Positions 1-6,362 of a stretch of 7,210 nucleotides of DNA are shown in pieces (the stretch's first letter is position 1; every line of letters begins with the position of its first letter). The notes beneath the pieces were generated by a model that was not told where the DNA came from, did not search any database, and was given only the letters and a program-made list of their open reading frames with translations. This DNA comes from Hyphomicrobiales bacterium (GTDB lineage: Bacteria > Pseudomonadota > Alphaproteobacteria > Rhizobiales > Kaistiaceae), in the NCBI GenBank assembly GCA_017305815.1, contig JAFKJZ010000119.1:1-7210 (forward strand), given 5' to 3'. A program made the position numbers and the translations under genes.

Positions 1-271
1 CAAGCGCCAAGGCGACAAGATCGTGGACGTGGTTGACGGCGAGACGGCGGACCGCGGGGTCGGTGACTTCTAAATCTTCCGGCCATGCCAGGAGATAAAG
101 TCGCAGAAGACGCAACGCGTTGTTCGTGGACGAAACAAGGTGAGTCGCGGCCTGTTCAAGATCGGGCACAAGTGGGGCCAAGATTGATCGCGGCACCATC
201 ACCACCATGTCGTCAAGTTGTCGAAATTGAATCCCGCCGGGTTCGGCGTTGAGAATACCGGAGCGCTTCAT
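1..271 (-). pseudogene. Chimeric/truncated reading frame: RbsD-like start joined to the interior of an AraC-type regulator
   Basis: An open frame begins with ATG at 271-269 and is still open at the left edge (90 codons seen). AGAGGA lies about 6 bases upstream. Residues 1-10 (MKRSGILNAE) resemble the N terminus of RbsD/D-ribose pyranase. From about residue 11, and clearly from residue 26 (VPRSILAPLVP), the protein resembles the second half of the ligand-binding domain found at the N terminus of many AraC-family regulators: a VPR..LAPL.P stretch, an ALRLL..YL helix (52-60) and a RRLAVNHVHDLVALAL helix (75-90). Roughly the first hundred residues expected of such a regulator are absent, because the ATPase gene ends only 14 bases upstream of the ATG. 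Bases 1-240 are about 58% GC with many TTA, CTT, TTT and CAA codons, unlike the operon genes. The helix-turn-helix part would lie outside the window. I infer a broken gene. A functional short protein is possible but less likely. Confidence 0.6.
242..271 (-). other. rbsD: Probable 5' remnant of rbsD (first ten codons)
   Basis: Ten codons after a good ribosome-binding site read MKRSGILNAE, close to the conserved beginning of RbsD proteins (for example MKKHGILNS in Bacillus subtilis RbsD, from memory). The expected continuation (a helix followed by the LGH(T/G)D motif carrying the catalytic His) is missing. The position, 14 bases behind an RbsA-type ATPase gene, is where rbsD often sits in ribose-type operons. 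Homology is called from only ten residues, so chance resemblance cannot be excluded. Confidence 0.5.
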
Positions 272-285
272 GGATGTTTCCTCTG

Positions 286-1761
286 TTAGGCCGCGCTGAT
301 CGCGCGATCGAGTTCTGCGTGGGTGACGTCGCGAACGATCTCCTCGACGACCTTGCCATGGCGGAACAGCAGGATGCGGTCCGACAGGCGGGCGAGCTCG
401 AGCGAATCCGACGAGGTGAAGACGACGGCGGCGCCGGAATCCGCGATGCCGCGCAGGATGTGGTAGATCTCCGACTTCGCGCCGATGTCGACGCCGCGCG
501 TCGGGTCGTCGAGCATCAGCACCTTGGGCTGCATGACCAGCCAGCGCGCGATCAGCGTCTTCTGCTGGTTGCCGCCCGAGAGCGAGGTGATGCGGTTCAG
601 GATGGACGAGGTGCGCACCGAGAGCCGGCGGATGGCGTCGAGCGCCTTGTTGCGGCGCTCCCTGCCGGTGCTGGCATGCATCGCCTCGTCGGTCGCCTCG
701 GCGTTTCGCAGCACGCTCATCAGCGGCAGGATGCCCTCGCGCAGGCGGTCGGCCGGCAGATAGGCGACGCGGCTGCGGATGGCGGCGCGCGGCGACGAAC
801 GGCCGATCGGGCGGCCCGAAATGGCGATCGTGCCCGAGGTGGCGTGATCCATGCCGAATATGTGGCGCAGCAGCGAGGAGGGGCCGGAATCCGGCAGGCC
901 GGCCAACGCGACGATCTCGCCGGCGCGTACTTTCAGCGAGGCGCCGGCCAGTTCGCGGCCATGCACGTCGGTGACGTCGAGCAGCACTTCCTTGGTCGGG
1001 CGCGGCTTGACCTGGGCCGGGAAGATTTCGGCCGGCTGGCGGCCGAGCATCGCGTCGACGACCTTCTCGTGGTCGAACTCGGCGACAGGGCGCGTCGTGA
1101 TCAGCGTGCCGTCGCGGATGACGGAGATGCGGTCGGCGATCGAGAAGATCTCGCCCAGCTTGTGCGAGACATAGATGATGGTGACGCCGACGGATTTCAG
1201 ATGCCGGATACGCTCCAGCAGGCGCGCCGCTTCGGCGGCGTTGAGGGCCGAGGTCGGCTCGTCGAAGATGATGACCTTGGCGTCCCAGGTCAGCACCTTG
1301 GCGATCGCCACCAGCTGCTTGTCGGAGGAGGAGATGTCGCCGACCCGCATGGACGGCAGGATCTTCTGTTCCTGGAGCTCGTCGAGCGCCTTGCGCGCCC
1401 GTGCGGCCATGGCGGCCTTCGACGGCTTGACGAAGCCGCCGTCGTCGATGCCGAGGGCGATGTTCTCGGCGACGGTCAGGTTGTCGAACAGGTCGAGCTC
1501 CTGGTGCACGACGCCGATGCCGCTGGTCAGCGCATCGCGTGGCGTCTTCATGCGGAGCTCGGTGCCGAGGGGGCCGATGATGGCCCCCTCGCTCGGGTTG
1601 TAGACGCCCGCGATCAGCTTGATCAGGGTCGACTTGCCCGCCCCGTTTTCACCGACGAGCGCATGCACCTCGCCTTGCTTGAAGTCGATGCTGACTTTGC
1701 GCAGCGCCCAGAAGCTCCCGAAGGATTTTCCCAAGTCGCGAAGCTGGAGCATCGAAGTCAT
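286..1761 (-). CDS. Sugar-type ABC transporter ATP-binding protein (RbsA/MglA/XylG class, two fused ATPase domains)
   Basis: At 491 residues this is the usual length for the fused double ATPase that powers CUT2 sugar importers at the inner face of the cytoplasmic membrane. The first domain shows Walker A GENGAGKST (37-45), Q-loop Gln87, a poor signature ISSSDKQ (143-149), Walker B IIFDEPT (164-170, catalytic Glu168) and switch His200. The second has a decayed Walker A, GLPDSGPSS (288-296), with no lysine, an intact signature LSGGNQQ (394-400) and Walker B MLDDPTRGVD (416-425), where Asp419 stands in the usual Glu position. So one complete nucleotide site can form (domain 1 Walker motifs with domain 2 signature) and the other looks degenerate; the weak second Walker A is typical of this class. 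The ATG at 1761 is preferred because GAGAG lies 9 bases upstream. The ATG three codons later would be too far from it. It is the last intact gene of the operon, 51 bases after the preceding binding-protein gene. Confidence 0.95.
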   Translation of the reverse strand: MTSMLQLRDLGKSFGSFWALRKVSIDFKQGEVHALVGENGAGKSTLIKLIAGVYNPSEGAIIGPLGTELRMKTPRDALTSGIGVVHQELDLFDNLTVAENIALGIDDGGFVKPSKAAMAARARKALDELQEQKILPSMRVGDISSSDKQLVAIAKVLTWDAKVIIFDEPTSALNAAEAARLLERIRHLKSVGVTIIYVSHKLGEIFSIADRISVIRDGTLITTRPVAEFDHEKVVDAMLGRQPAEIFPAQVKPRPTKEVLLDVTDVHGRELAGASLKVRAGEIVALAGLPDSGPSSLLRHIFGMDHATSGTIAISGRPIGRSSPRAAIRSRVAYLPADRLREGILPLMSVLRNAEATDEAMHASTGRERRNKALDAIRRLSVRTSSILNRITSLSGGNQQKTLIARWLVMQPKVLMLDDPTRGVDIGAKSEIYHILRGIADSGAAVVFTSSDSLELARLSDRILLFRHGKVVEEIVRDVTHAELDRAISAA

Positions 1762-1812
1762 CGGCGCATACTCTCGTTCTGGATCATCTAGGCAGGGCAG
1801 GGGCAGCAGGCC

Positions 1813-2778
1813 TTACTCGGCCTGGTGCTTCTCGACGTTGGACTTGTCGATCACTTCGACGCCGGTGTCGGTGTGGCTCGGGGGCATCTTGCCCTCGGCG
1901 TAGATCTCGTTGAGCACGACGACCGCGTCATGGCCCTGGCGCTGCGGGTTCTGCGTGATGGTCGAGGTCAGCGCGCCCGAGATGATCAGCTCGCGGGTCT
2001 GCGGCAGCAGGTCGGAGCCGACGACCGGGATCTTGCCGGCCATGCCGTTGCGCTCGAGATACTGGCCGATCGCCGGGAACGAGCAGCAATCCAGCGAGAT
2101 GATGCCGGTGATGTCGGGGTTGGCGAGGACGGCGTTCTCGATCGCGGCGTAGATCTGCTGCGGCTCGTTGGTGGTGTTGATCAGGCCGGCGATGGCGATG
2201 TCGGGGTGCTTGGCGAGCGCCTGGCGGGCGCCGTTCTCGCGGTCCTTCGACCACTGGGCAGCGGCGTCGACCGTGAAGATCAGGATCTTGCCCTTCTCGC
2301 CCATCTCCTTGACGAGGGTCTCGCCCATGACGACGCCCGAATAGACGAGGTCCTGGCCGACGAAGGTCAGGCGCTGCGAAGCCGGATTGTCGGTGTTGAA
2401 GGTGACGACCGGGATGCCGGCGGCGAGCGCCTTGTTGATCACCGGCGCGAGAGCGTCGGTCGAGGACGAGGAGACGGCGATGCCGTCGACGCCCTTGGTG
2501 ATCCAGTTCTCGAGCTCGGCCACCTGCTTCTCGGCGCCGCCGCCGACCGGGCCGGTGAACAGCGCGTTGACGTTCAGCTCCTTGCCGGCCGCCTCGGCGC
2601 CGGTGCGCATCGGCACGGCCACCGAAAGGGCGGGGTCATGGTAGGAGACGACGAAGGTCGGCTTTTCCTTGGCCTCGGCGCGGGCCTTGATCGCCGGCGA
2701 CAGGGTGAAGTCCGCGGCGGCTGCCGGGACGAGCAGGGCGAGCGTGGCGAGGCCCGCAAACAGGGTAGCGCGTAGCAT
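1813..2778 (-). CDS. Periplasmic substrate-binding protein of a CUT2 ABC importer (second of two in the operon)
   Basis: This 321-residue protein belongs to the periplasmic binding protein fold of the RbsB/LsrB group (Peripla_BP_4 type). It should capture the substrate in the periplasm and deliver it to the permease. Residues 1-22 form a signal peptide (hydrophobic LFAGLATLALLVPAAAA, likely cleavage before Asp23), with no lipobox cysteine. Recognisable family stretches are GVDGIAVSSSSTDAL (96-110), GIPVVTFNTDNP (121-132), FVGQDLVYSG (139-148), GIISLD (225-230), PVVGSD (251-256) and TITQNPQRQG (273-282); Asp130, Arg180, Asp256 and Gln275 are candidate ligand contacts by position. A vicinal pair, Cys231-Cys232, directly follows the GIISLD strand. 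The start is supported by GGGAGGAAA a few bases upstream. It lies between the permease and ATPase genes on the same strand. It differs clearly from the other binding protein, so it is not a recent duplicate. The ligand is unknown. Confidence 0.93.
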   Translation of the reverse strand: MLRATLFAGLATLALLVPAAAADFTLSPAIKARAEAKEKPTFVVSYHDPALSVAVPMRTGAEAAGKELNVNALFTGPVGGGAEKQVAELENWITKGVDGIAVSSSSTDALAPVINKALAAGIPVVTFNTDNPASQRLTFVGQDLVYSGVVMGETLVKEMGEKGKILIFTVDAAAQWSKDRENGARQALAKHPDIAIAGLINTTNEPQQIYAAIENAVLANPDITGIISLDCCSFPAIGQYLERNGMAGKIPVVGSDLLPQTRELIISGALTSTITQNPQRQGHDAVVVLNEIYAEGKMPPSHTDTGVEVIDKSNVEKHQAE

Positions 2779-2796
2779 GGTGGTTTCCTCCCAGGT

Positions 2797-2844
2797 GAAG
2801 TTCGCTTCGTCCGAAGTTCGTTCAGTCCGAAGTTCGTTGGTTCG
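2797..2844. repeat. Tandem 16-base repeat in the permease/binding-protein gap
   Basis: The 8-mer gaagttcg recurs at 2797, 2813 and 2829, exactly 16 bases apart. Copies 2 and 3 share the 14-mer gtccgaagttcgtt at 2809-2822 and 2825-2838, and the third unit decays after ten bases. Short inverted repeats fall inside it: gaag-ttcg-cttc at 2797-2808 and cttcg-tc-cgaag at 2805-2816. It occupies most of the untranslated stretch upstream of the ribosome-binding site of the second binding-protein gene. Function is unknown; it could form a small RNA structure or be simple tandem slippage. Confidence 0.7.
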
Positions 2845-2856
2845 CGTGTTGGTTGG

Positions 2857-3858
2857 CTATTTCTTCGATGTCAGTCCGCCGATCAGCGCCGCCGTCAGCA
2901 CGACCGCTCCGATCAGGGTCGTCTGCCAGAAGGGCGTGACGCCGAGCAGGATCAGGCCATTGCGGACGACGCCGATCAGCAGCACGCCGAGCAGGGTTCC
3001 GGGGATGGAGCCCTCGCCGCCGCCGAGCCGCGTGCCACCGATGATGACCGCGGCGATGACGTCGAGCTCCAGGCCGATGCCCGTGACGGGCTGGACGTTC
3101 TCGAGAAAGCCGAAGTTGATGATGCCGGCGAACGAGGCGAGCAGGCCGGCGATGGCGAAGGCGACGATCTTGGTGCGCGACACCGGCACGCCGACGATGC
3201 GCGCGGCGCGGTCGTTGCCGCCGACGGCGAAGATGTGGAAGCCGAAGGTCGTCCGGTGGAGCAGGAAGAAGCCGATGGCCGCGACGACGATCAGGACCAG
3301 GACCTGGTTCGACAAATTTCCGATCAGCCGGCCCTGGGCGATGCCGGTCAGGATCGGCGCGGCGCCCTGGCCGTGCGGCAGCGAGACGGGCATGCCGTTG
3401 CTCATGACGAGCGTGGCGCCGCGGATCAGGTAAAGCGTGCCGAGCGTGGTGATGAAGGACGGGATGCGGCCGACGACGGTGATGGCGCCGTTCATGGCGC
3501 CGATGCCGAGGCCGAGCAGCAGCGTGATCAGGATCGCCGCCGTCTCCGGCACGCCACCGACGATCAGGAGGCCGCCGACCATGCCGGCGAAGCCGTAGAG
3601 CGAGCCGACCGAGAGGTCGACTTCCGAGATGATCAGCACATAGGTGGCGCCGACGGCGAGCACGCCGAGCAGCGAGATCTGGCGCAGCAGGTTGAGGATG
3701 TTGGTGCCCGTCAGGAAGACCGGGCTTGCCACGGCGAAGACGATGCAGAGCGCCAGCAGCGCCCCCAGCACACCCGCTTCACGGGTCAGCAGCAACCCTC
3801 GGAGCGATTGCGTCCATCCGCTCTGCGCGGCGTTGCCCGTTGCGACGTTGGTCATCAT
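2857..3858 (-). CDS. Sugar-type ABC transporter permease (RbsC class)
   Basis: A 333-residue, very hydrophobic inner-membrane protein of the CUT2/BPD_transp_2 family, with about eight to ten membrane segments; it would form the channel as a homodimer. Diagnostic stretches are the conserved SEVDLSVGS loop (78-86), PSFITTLGT (133-141), the cytoplasmic coupling region GFHIFAVGGNDRAARIVGV (206-224) that contacts the ATPase, and GGTRLGGGEGSIPGTLLG (274-291). Length and motif order match RbsC. The start has two adjacent ATG codons (3858 and 3855) with GAGGGAGA upstream; either may be used. It is the only permease gene visible, so both binding proteins in the operon presumably serve it. The gap of 180 bases upstream is the largest in the operon, and 78 bases separate it from the next gene. 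Confidence 0.95.
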   Translation of the reverse strand: MMTNVATGNAAQSGWTQSLRGLLLTREAGVLGALLALCIVFAVASPVFLTGTNILNLLRQISLLGVLAVGATYVLIISEVDLSVGSLYGFAGMVGGLLIVGGVPETAAILITLLLGLGIGAMNGAITVVGRIPSFITTLGTLYLIRGATLVMSNGMPVSLPHGQGAAPILTGIAQGRLIGNLSNQVLVLIVVAAIGFFLLHRTTFGFHIFAVGGNDRAARIVGVPVSRTKIVAFAIAGLLASFAGIINFGFLENVQPVTGIGLELDVIAAVIIGGTRLGGGEGSIPGTLLGVLLIGVVRNGLILLGVTPFWQTTLIGAVVLTAALIGGLTSKK

Positions 3859-3977
3859 CCTGTCTCCCTCGCATCGTCGCAGCCCAGCGCGGACGATCTC
3901 GTATCCGTTGTTCCGCGCGGCCGGCCGCCATCAGGCGCCCCGGCTCGCGGGTCGTTCATCGATTGGAATGGAAAGGC

Positions 3978-3997
3978 GCGGCCGGAAACCGGTCCGC
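3978..3997 (-). other. Potential RNA hairpin in the intercistronic region
   Basis: Plus-strand gcgg (3978-3981) pairs with ccgc (3994-3997) and ccgg (3982-3985) pairs with ccgg (3989-3992), with a three-base loop and one bulged base at 3993. This gives eight G-C pairs. No T-run follows on the minus strand, so termination is not supported. Such stems arise by chance in GC-rich DNA. Confidence 0.35.
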
Positions 3998-4009
3998 TTG
4001 GGGGCGGGC

Positions 4010-4028
4010 CGGCGGCGCGATGCCGCCG
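4010..4028 (-). other. GC hairpin immediately downstream of the first binding-protein gene
   Basis: A seven-pair stem, cggcggc (4010-4016) with gccgccg (4022-4028) and a five-base loop, begins about ten bases after the stop codon of the binding-protein gene in the direction of transcription. There is no T-run, so it is better explained as a 3' stabilising or processing structure than as an intrinsic terminator. This is inference. Confidence 0.45.
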
Positions 4029-4038
4029 ACCCTGCCGA

Positions 4039-5019
4039 TCAATTGAGTTCGCCGGCGAACACGGTCAGCTTCAGGTCCGGCAGGATCGCCGCCATGTTGT
4101 CCTTGCTGACGGTGAGGATCGGAAGGACCACTTCCTTCTCGGTCTTGCCGCCTTCCAGCTTGGCGATGACGCTTTCGCCGGCCGTCTTGCCCATCAGGTA
4201 GGGCTGCTGCATGCCGCTGGCGACGATCGAGCCGTCCTCGATCATCGGCAGGAATTCCGGCACGCCGTCAAAGGCGCCGATCAGCGTCTCGCCGCCACGG
4301 CGCATGGCGTCGACGGCGCGCTTGGCGCCGAGCGTCGGCGAATCCGTCTGCACGAAGATGCCGCGCATTTCCGGATGCGCCGTCAGCATGTCCTGCACGA
4401 AGCGATAGGTCTCGTCGGCGGTGTAGGTCTGCATCTCGTTGCGGGCGACGATCTTGTTGCCCGCCTCTTCCATCGCCCGGACGAAGCCATTGGTGCGCTT
4501 GACGCCGTTCTGGCGCGCCTGGGAGATGGTGACCATGCCGACCTCGGCGTTCTTCCAGCCCTTGGCCTCGAAGGCCTTGGCCAGCGCCTTGCCGACGTCA
4601 TAGGCGCCGGCCTCGTCGTTCGACGTGACGAAGGTGACGTATTCGCCCGAGGTGGTGCCGATGCCGGCGAAGCTCACCGGGACGCCCGCCTTCTGGGCGA
4701 GGTTGAGCACGGCCGGCGCGGTCGAGGAGTCGGTCGGCGAGAGCACGATGCCGCTGGCGCCCTTTACGAGCGCATCCTGCGTGTTCTGCAGCTGCGTCTG
4801 CGTGTTGTTGCGGCTGTCGAGCGCGACGAAATCATAGCCGTGCTCCTTCGCCGCCGCTTCGACGCCCTTCGACACGTAGCGCCAGAAGGGCGCGTCGAGA
4901 CCGGCCGAAAGATAGACGATCTGCTTGCCTTCGGACTGCGCCACCGACGGCATGCCGGCCGCGGCCACGAGGGCCGCCGCGCCGGCGAGCGCGATGAGCG
5001 CCCGCTTGGTGATGTTCAT
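4039..5019 (-). CDS. Periplasmic substrate-binding protein of a CUT2 ABC importer (first of two in the operon)
   Basis: This 326-residue protein is a sugar-type periplasmic binding protein (Peripla_BP_4 type). Residues 1-27 look like a signal peptide: MNITKR, a hydrophobic alanine-rich core, and a likely cut after SVA (25-27). There is no lipobox. The mature part starts with a KQIVYLSAGLDAPFW strand and loop (32-46) and includes GASGIVLSPTD (87-97), AGVPVSFAGIGT (111-122), TSNDEAGAYDVG (132-143), GMVTISQARQNGVKRTNGF (161-179), GIFVQTDSPTLGA (220-232), GAFDGVPE (248-255) and SGMQQPYLMG (268-277). These are the usual ligand-contact loops, with Asp251 and Gln271 as candidates. The start is fixed by GGGAGGAAATC directly before the ATG. 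It follows the CoA-transferase gene by 48 bases and precedes the permease. GC-rich hairpins flank it on both sides. The ligand cannot be read from the sequence. Confidence 0.94.
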   Translation of the reverse strand: MNITKRALIALAGAAALVAAAGMPSVAQSEGKQIVYLSAGLDAPFWRYVSKGVEAAAKEHGYDFVALDSRNNTQTQLQNTQDALVKGASGIVLSPTDSSTAPAVLNLAQKAGVPVSFAGIGTTSGEYVTFVTSNDEAGAYDVGKALAKAFEAKGWKNAEVGMVTISQARQNGVKRTNGFVRAMEEAGNKIVARNEMQTYTADETYRFVQDMLTAHPEMRGIFVQTDSPTLGAKRAVDAMRRGGETLIGAFDGVPEFLPMIEDGSIVASGMQQPYLMGKTAGESVIAKLEGGKTEKEVVLPILTVSKDNMAAILPDLKLTVFAGELN

Positions 5020-5038
5020 GATTTCCTCCCTCCTCGAC

Positions 5039-5054
5039 GGCGGCCTTCGCCGCC
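5039..5054 (-). other. GC hairpin immediately upstream of the first binding-protein gene
   Basis: A six-pair stem, ggcggc (5039-5044) with gccgcc (5049-5054) and a four-base loop, lies between the CoA-transferase stop codon and the binding-protein ribosome-binding site. On the transcript the loop reads GAAG. It uses the same GGCGGC/GCCGCC arms as the hairpin at 4010-4028 on the other side of the gene. Confidence 0.45.
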
Positions 5055-5062
5055 CCTCCTGT

Positions 5063-5077
5063 CGCGCCTAGGGCGCG
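5063..5077 (-). other. Short hairpin over the CoA-transferase stop codon
   Basis: Arms cgcgcc (5063-5068) and ggcgcg (5072-5077) flank a three-base loop and include the TAG stop codon at 5070-5068. No T-run follows. It is weakly supported as a functional element. Confidence 0.25.
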
Positions 5078-6276
5078 CCGACAATGCCCTCCGAGATCAG
5101 GCGATCGATCTCTTCGGTTTCGAAACCCGCATTGGCCAGGACCTCGCGGCTGTGCTCGCCGACCAGCGGCGCGCCTCTCTCCACGGACGACGGGGTCTTG
5201 CTGAAGCGGATGGGGAATCCGGGGGTTTTCAGGTGACCCTCGGTGTGGTGGTCGTATTCGACGAAGCTGCCGTTGAACTTCACCTGCGGATCCTCGACCG
5301 TCGCGGCGAAGTCGTTGACCGGGCCGGCCCAGAGGCCGAGCGCCAGCATGGCGTCGATCAGTTCGGCGCGCTTCCAGCCGCGGCTGTGCTTGGCGACCAG
5401 CTGATGGATGAGGTCGCGCTGCTCGAACGGGTCGACGTCGTCGTTCATCGCCAGGAAGGCGGGCTCGTTGAACAGTTCGCCGAGCTTGGCGAGCTGCGGG
5501 AAGGCGAGGGCGACATAGCCGTCCTGCGTCTCGAACACGCCGTAGGGGGCGCGGATATAGACGTGGCCGTGCGGCTCCTGCGTGCGCTTCTGCGGCTTGC
5601 CGTCGATGGTGAAGACCGACAGCTCCTGCATCTGGAACGAGATCGCGGCGTCGAGCATGTTGACCTCGACGAGCTGGCCCTCGCCGGTGCGCTCGCGGTG
5701 CAGCAGTGCCGCCAGCGCGCCCTCGAAGGCGGCATAGGCGGTGGTCGCGTCGACGACATACTGGCCGACCGGCTGCGGCGGGCCGTCGGCCTGGCCGGCG
5801 GAATACATGGCGCCGGAAAGCGCCTGCAGCAGCAGGTCCTGGCCCGGGCGGGCGGAGTAGGGGCCCTCGGCGCCGTAGCCGGCGATCGAGACATAGATCA
5901 GGCGCGGGTTGATCGCCTTCAGCGTGTCGTAGTCGACGCCGAGCTTCTTCGCCACATGCGGGCGGTAGTTCTGCATGAAGACGTCGGCGTTCTGGACCAG
6001 CTTGTGCAGGGCGGCCTGGCCCTGCGGCGACTTCAGGTTGATCGCCAGGCTGCGCTTGTTGCGGTTCAGCGATAGGAACGAGGCGTTGATGGTGCGGGCG
6101 CCGCCGCCGGCCGGCATGCGCCGCTGCCACTCGCCCTCGACCGGCTCGACCTTGATCACGTCGGCGCCGATGTCGCCCATGCGCTGCGCCGCGAACGGGC
6201 CCGACATCGCGACCGTGCAATCGAGCACGCGGTAGCCCGAAAGGATCTGGGCCTTGTTCCGCACTTCCTGGCTCAT
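5068..6276 (-). CDS. Family III CoA-transferase (CaiB/BaiF type)
   Basis: With the start at 6276 the protein has 402 residues, standard for soluble CaiB/BaiF enzymes, which move CoA from an acyl-CoA donor to a carboxylic acid. It carries the N-terminal signature LSGYRVLDCTVAMSGPFAA (12-30), GDIGADVIKVEPVEG (34-48), the CoA-binding stretch LAINLKSPQGQAAL (77-90), ADVFMQNYRPHVAKKLGVDY (97-116), the INPRLIYVSIAGYGAEGPYS region (122-141), the YVVDATTAYAAFEGALAALL helix (173-192) and GEGQLVEVNMLDAAIS (198-213). Asp176 aligns by eye with the catalytic aspartate of formyl-CoA transferase and CaiB. The C-terminal part includes PVNDFAATVEDPQV (319-332) and GEHSREVL (373-380). The start at 6276 has GGGAG five bases upstream. 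The frame extends upstream to a TTG at 6390, but that lies in the promoter. It is the first gene of the operon. The acid used is unknown; the neighbouring importer suggests an imported acid or a catabolite of an imported compound. Confidence 0.93.
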   Translation of the reverse strand: MSQEVRNKAQILSGYRVLDCTVAMSGPFAAQRMGDIGADVIKVEPVEGEWQRRMPAGGGARTINASFLSLNRNKRSLAINLKSPQGQAALHKLVQNADVFMQNYRPHVAKKLGVDYDTLKAINPRLIYVSIAGYGAEGPYSARPGQDLLLQALSGAMYSAGQADGPPQPVGQYVVDATTAYAAFEGALAALLHRERTGEGQLVEVNMLDAAISFQMQELSVFTIDGKPQKRTQEPHGHVYIRAPYGVFETQDGYVALAFPQLAKLGELFNEPAFLAMNDDVDPFEQRDLIHQLVAKHSRGWKRAELIDAMLALGLWAGPVNDFAATVEDPQVKFNGSFVEYDHHTEGHLKTPGFPIRFSKTPSSVERGAPLVGEHSREVLANAGFETEEIDRLISEGIVGAP

Positions 6277-6281
6277 CGCCA

Positions 6282-6286
6282 CTCCC
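6282..6286 (-). promoter_or_regulatory. Ribosome-binding site fixing the CoA-transferase start
   Basis: The transcript reads GGGAG five bases before the ATG at 6276. The alternative ATG at 6288 and the TTG at 6390 lack a comparable site, and 6390 overlaps the promoter, so 6276 is chosen. Confidence 0.7.
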
Positions 6287-6332
6287 ATTTCCGTCGTTTC
6301 TGCGCCCGGTTTTGGTGGGCGGCGTTTGATGA

Positions 6333-6362
6333 TTGTTGATAGCGCTAACAAGTTTCTATATC
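6333..6362 (+). promoter_or_regulatory. Candidate promoter of the LacI-family regulator gene
   Basis: TTGTTG (6333-6338) and TATATC (6357-6362) are spaced 18 bases apart on the plus strand. The -10 box meets the -10 box of the opposite promoter. Operator 1 overlaps the -35 box and operator 2 lies just beyond the -10 box, which suggests autorepression. TTGATA (6336-6341) with 15 bases spacing is a less good alternative. Confidence 0.45.
6336..6351. promoter_or_regulatory. Operator 1 for a LacI-family repressor
   Basis: The sequence ttgatagcgctaacaa is a palindrome around a central CG with one mismatched pair (6339/6348). It matches the LacI-family pattern and shares the consensus TGTTAGCGCTAACA with operator 2, whose centre is 26 bases away. 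It covers the candidate -35 region of the plus-strand regulator promoter and lies just downstream of the minus-strand start point. Confidence 0.8.

Larger units (their letters stand above)
3859..4038 (-). other. 180-base intercistronic region without a gene
   Basis: No convincing coding frame is seen. Read on the minus strand it begins with a GC-rich hairpin just after the binding-protein stop codon (4010-4028), then a second hairpin (3978-3997), and ends with the permease ribosome-binding site GAGGGAGA. No run of T follows either hairpin, so no intrinsic terminator is supported. No confident promoter was found. A spacing and hairpin arrangement like this is common where a binding-protein message is made more abundant than the downstream permease message. 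Confidence 0.5.

Noticed and set aside
1..271. A mobile-element boundary at the RbsD/AraC junction
   Set aside because: No terminal inverted repeat, target-site duplication, transposase or tRNA fragment could be seen within the window. The junction may still be the scar of such an event outside it.
274..1791. A 505-codon open frame on the plus strand opposite the ATPase gene
   Set aside because: Its composition is that of a mirror frame, while the opposite strand encodes an ATPase with all expected motifs.
1825..2775. A 316-codon open frame on the plus strand opposite the second binding protein
   Set aside because: It is a mirror frame of a gene with a clear signal peptide and family motifs.
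3978..4028. Intrinsic transcription terminator between the first binding protein and the permease
   Set aside because: Two GC-rich stems are present, but neither is followed by a T-run on the transcribed strand, and the downstream genes are needed for the same transporter.
3235..6075. A 946-codon open frame on the plus strand across the CoA-transferase, binding-protein and permease genes
   Set aside because: It is antisense to three clear genes, crosses their intergenic gaps, and is rich in Arg, Asp, Ala and Gly as expected from the mirror frame of GC-biased codons. It shows no recognisable domain.
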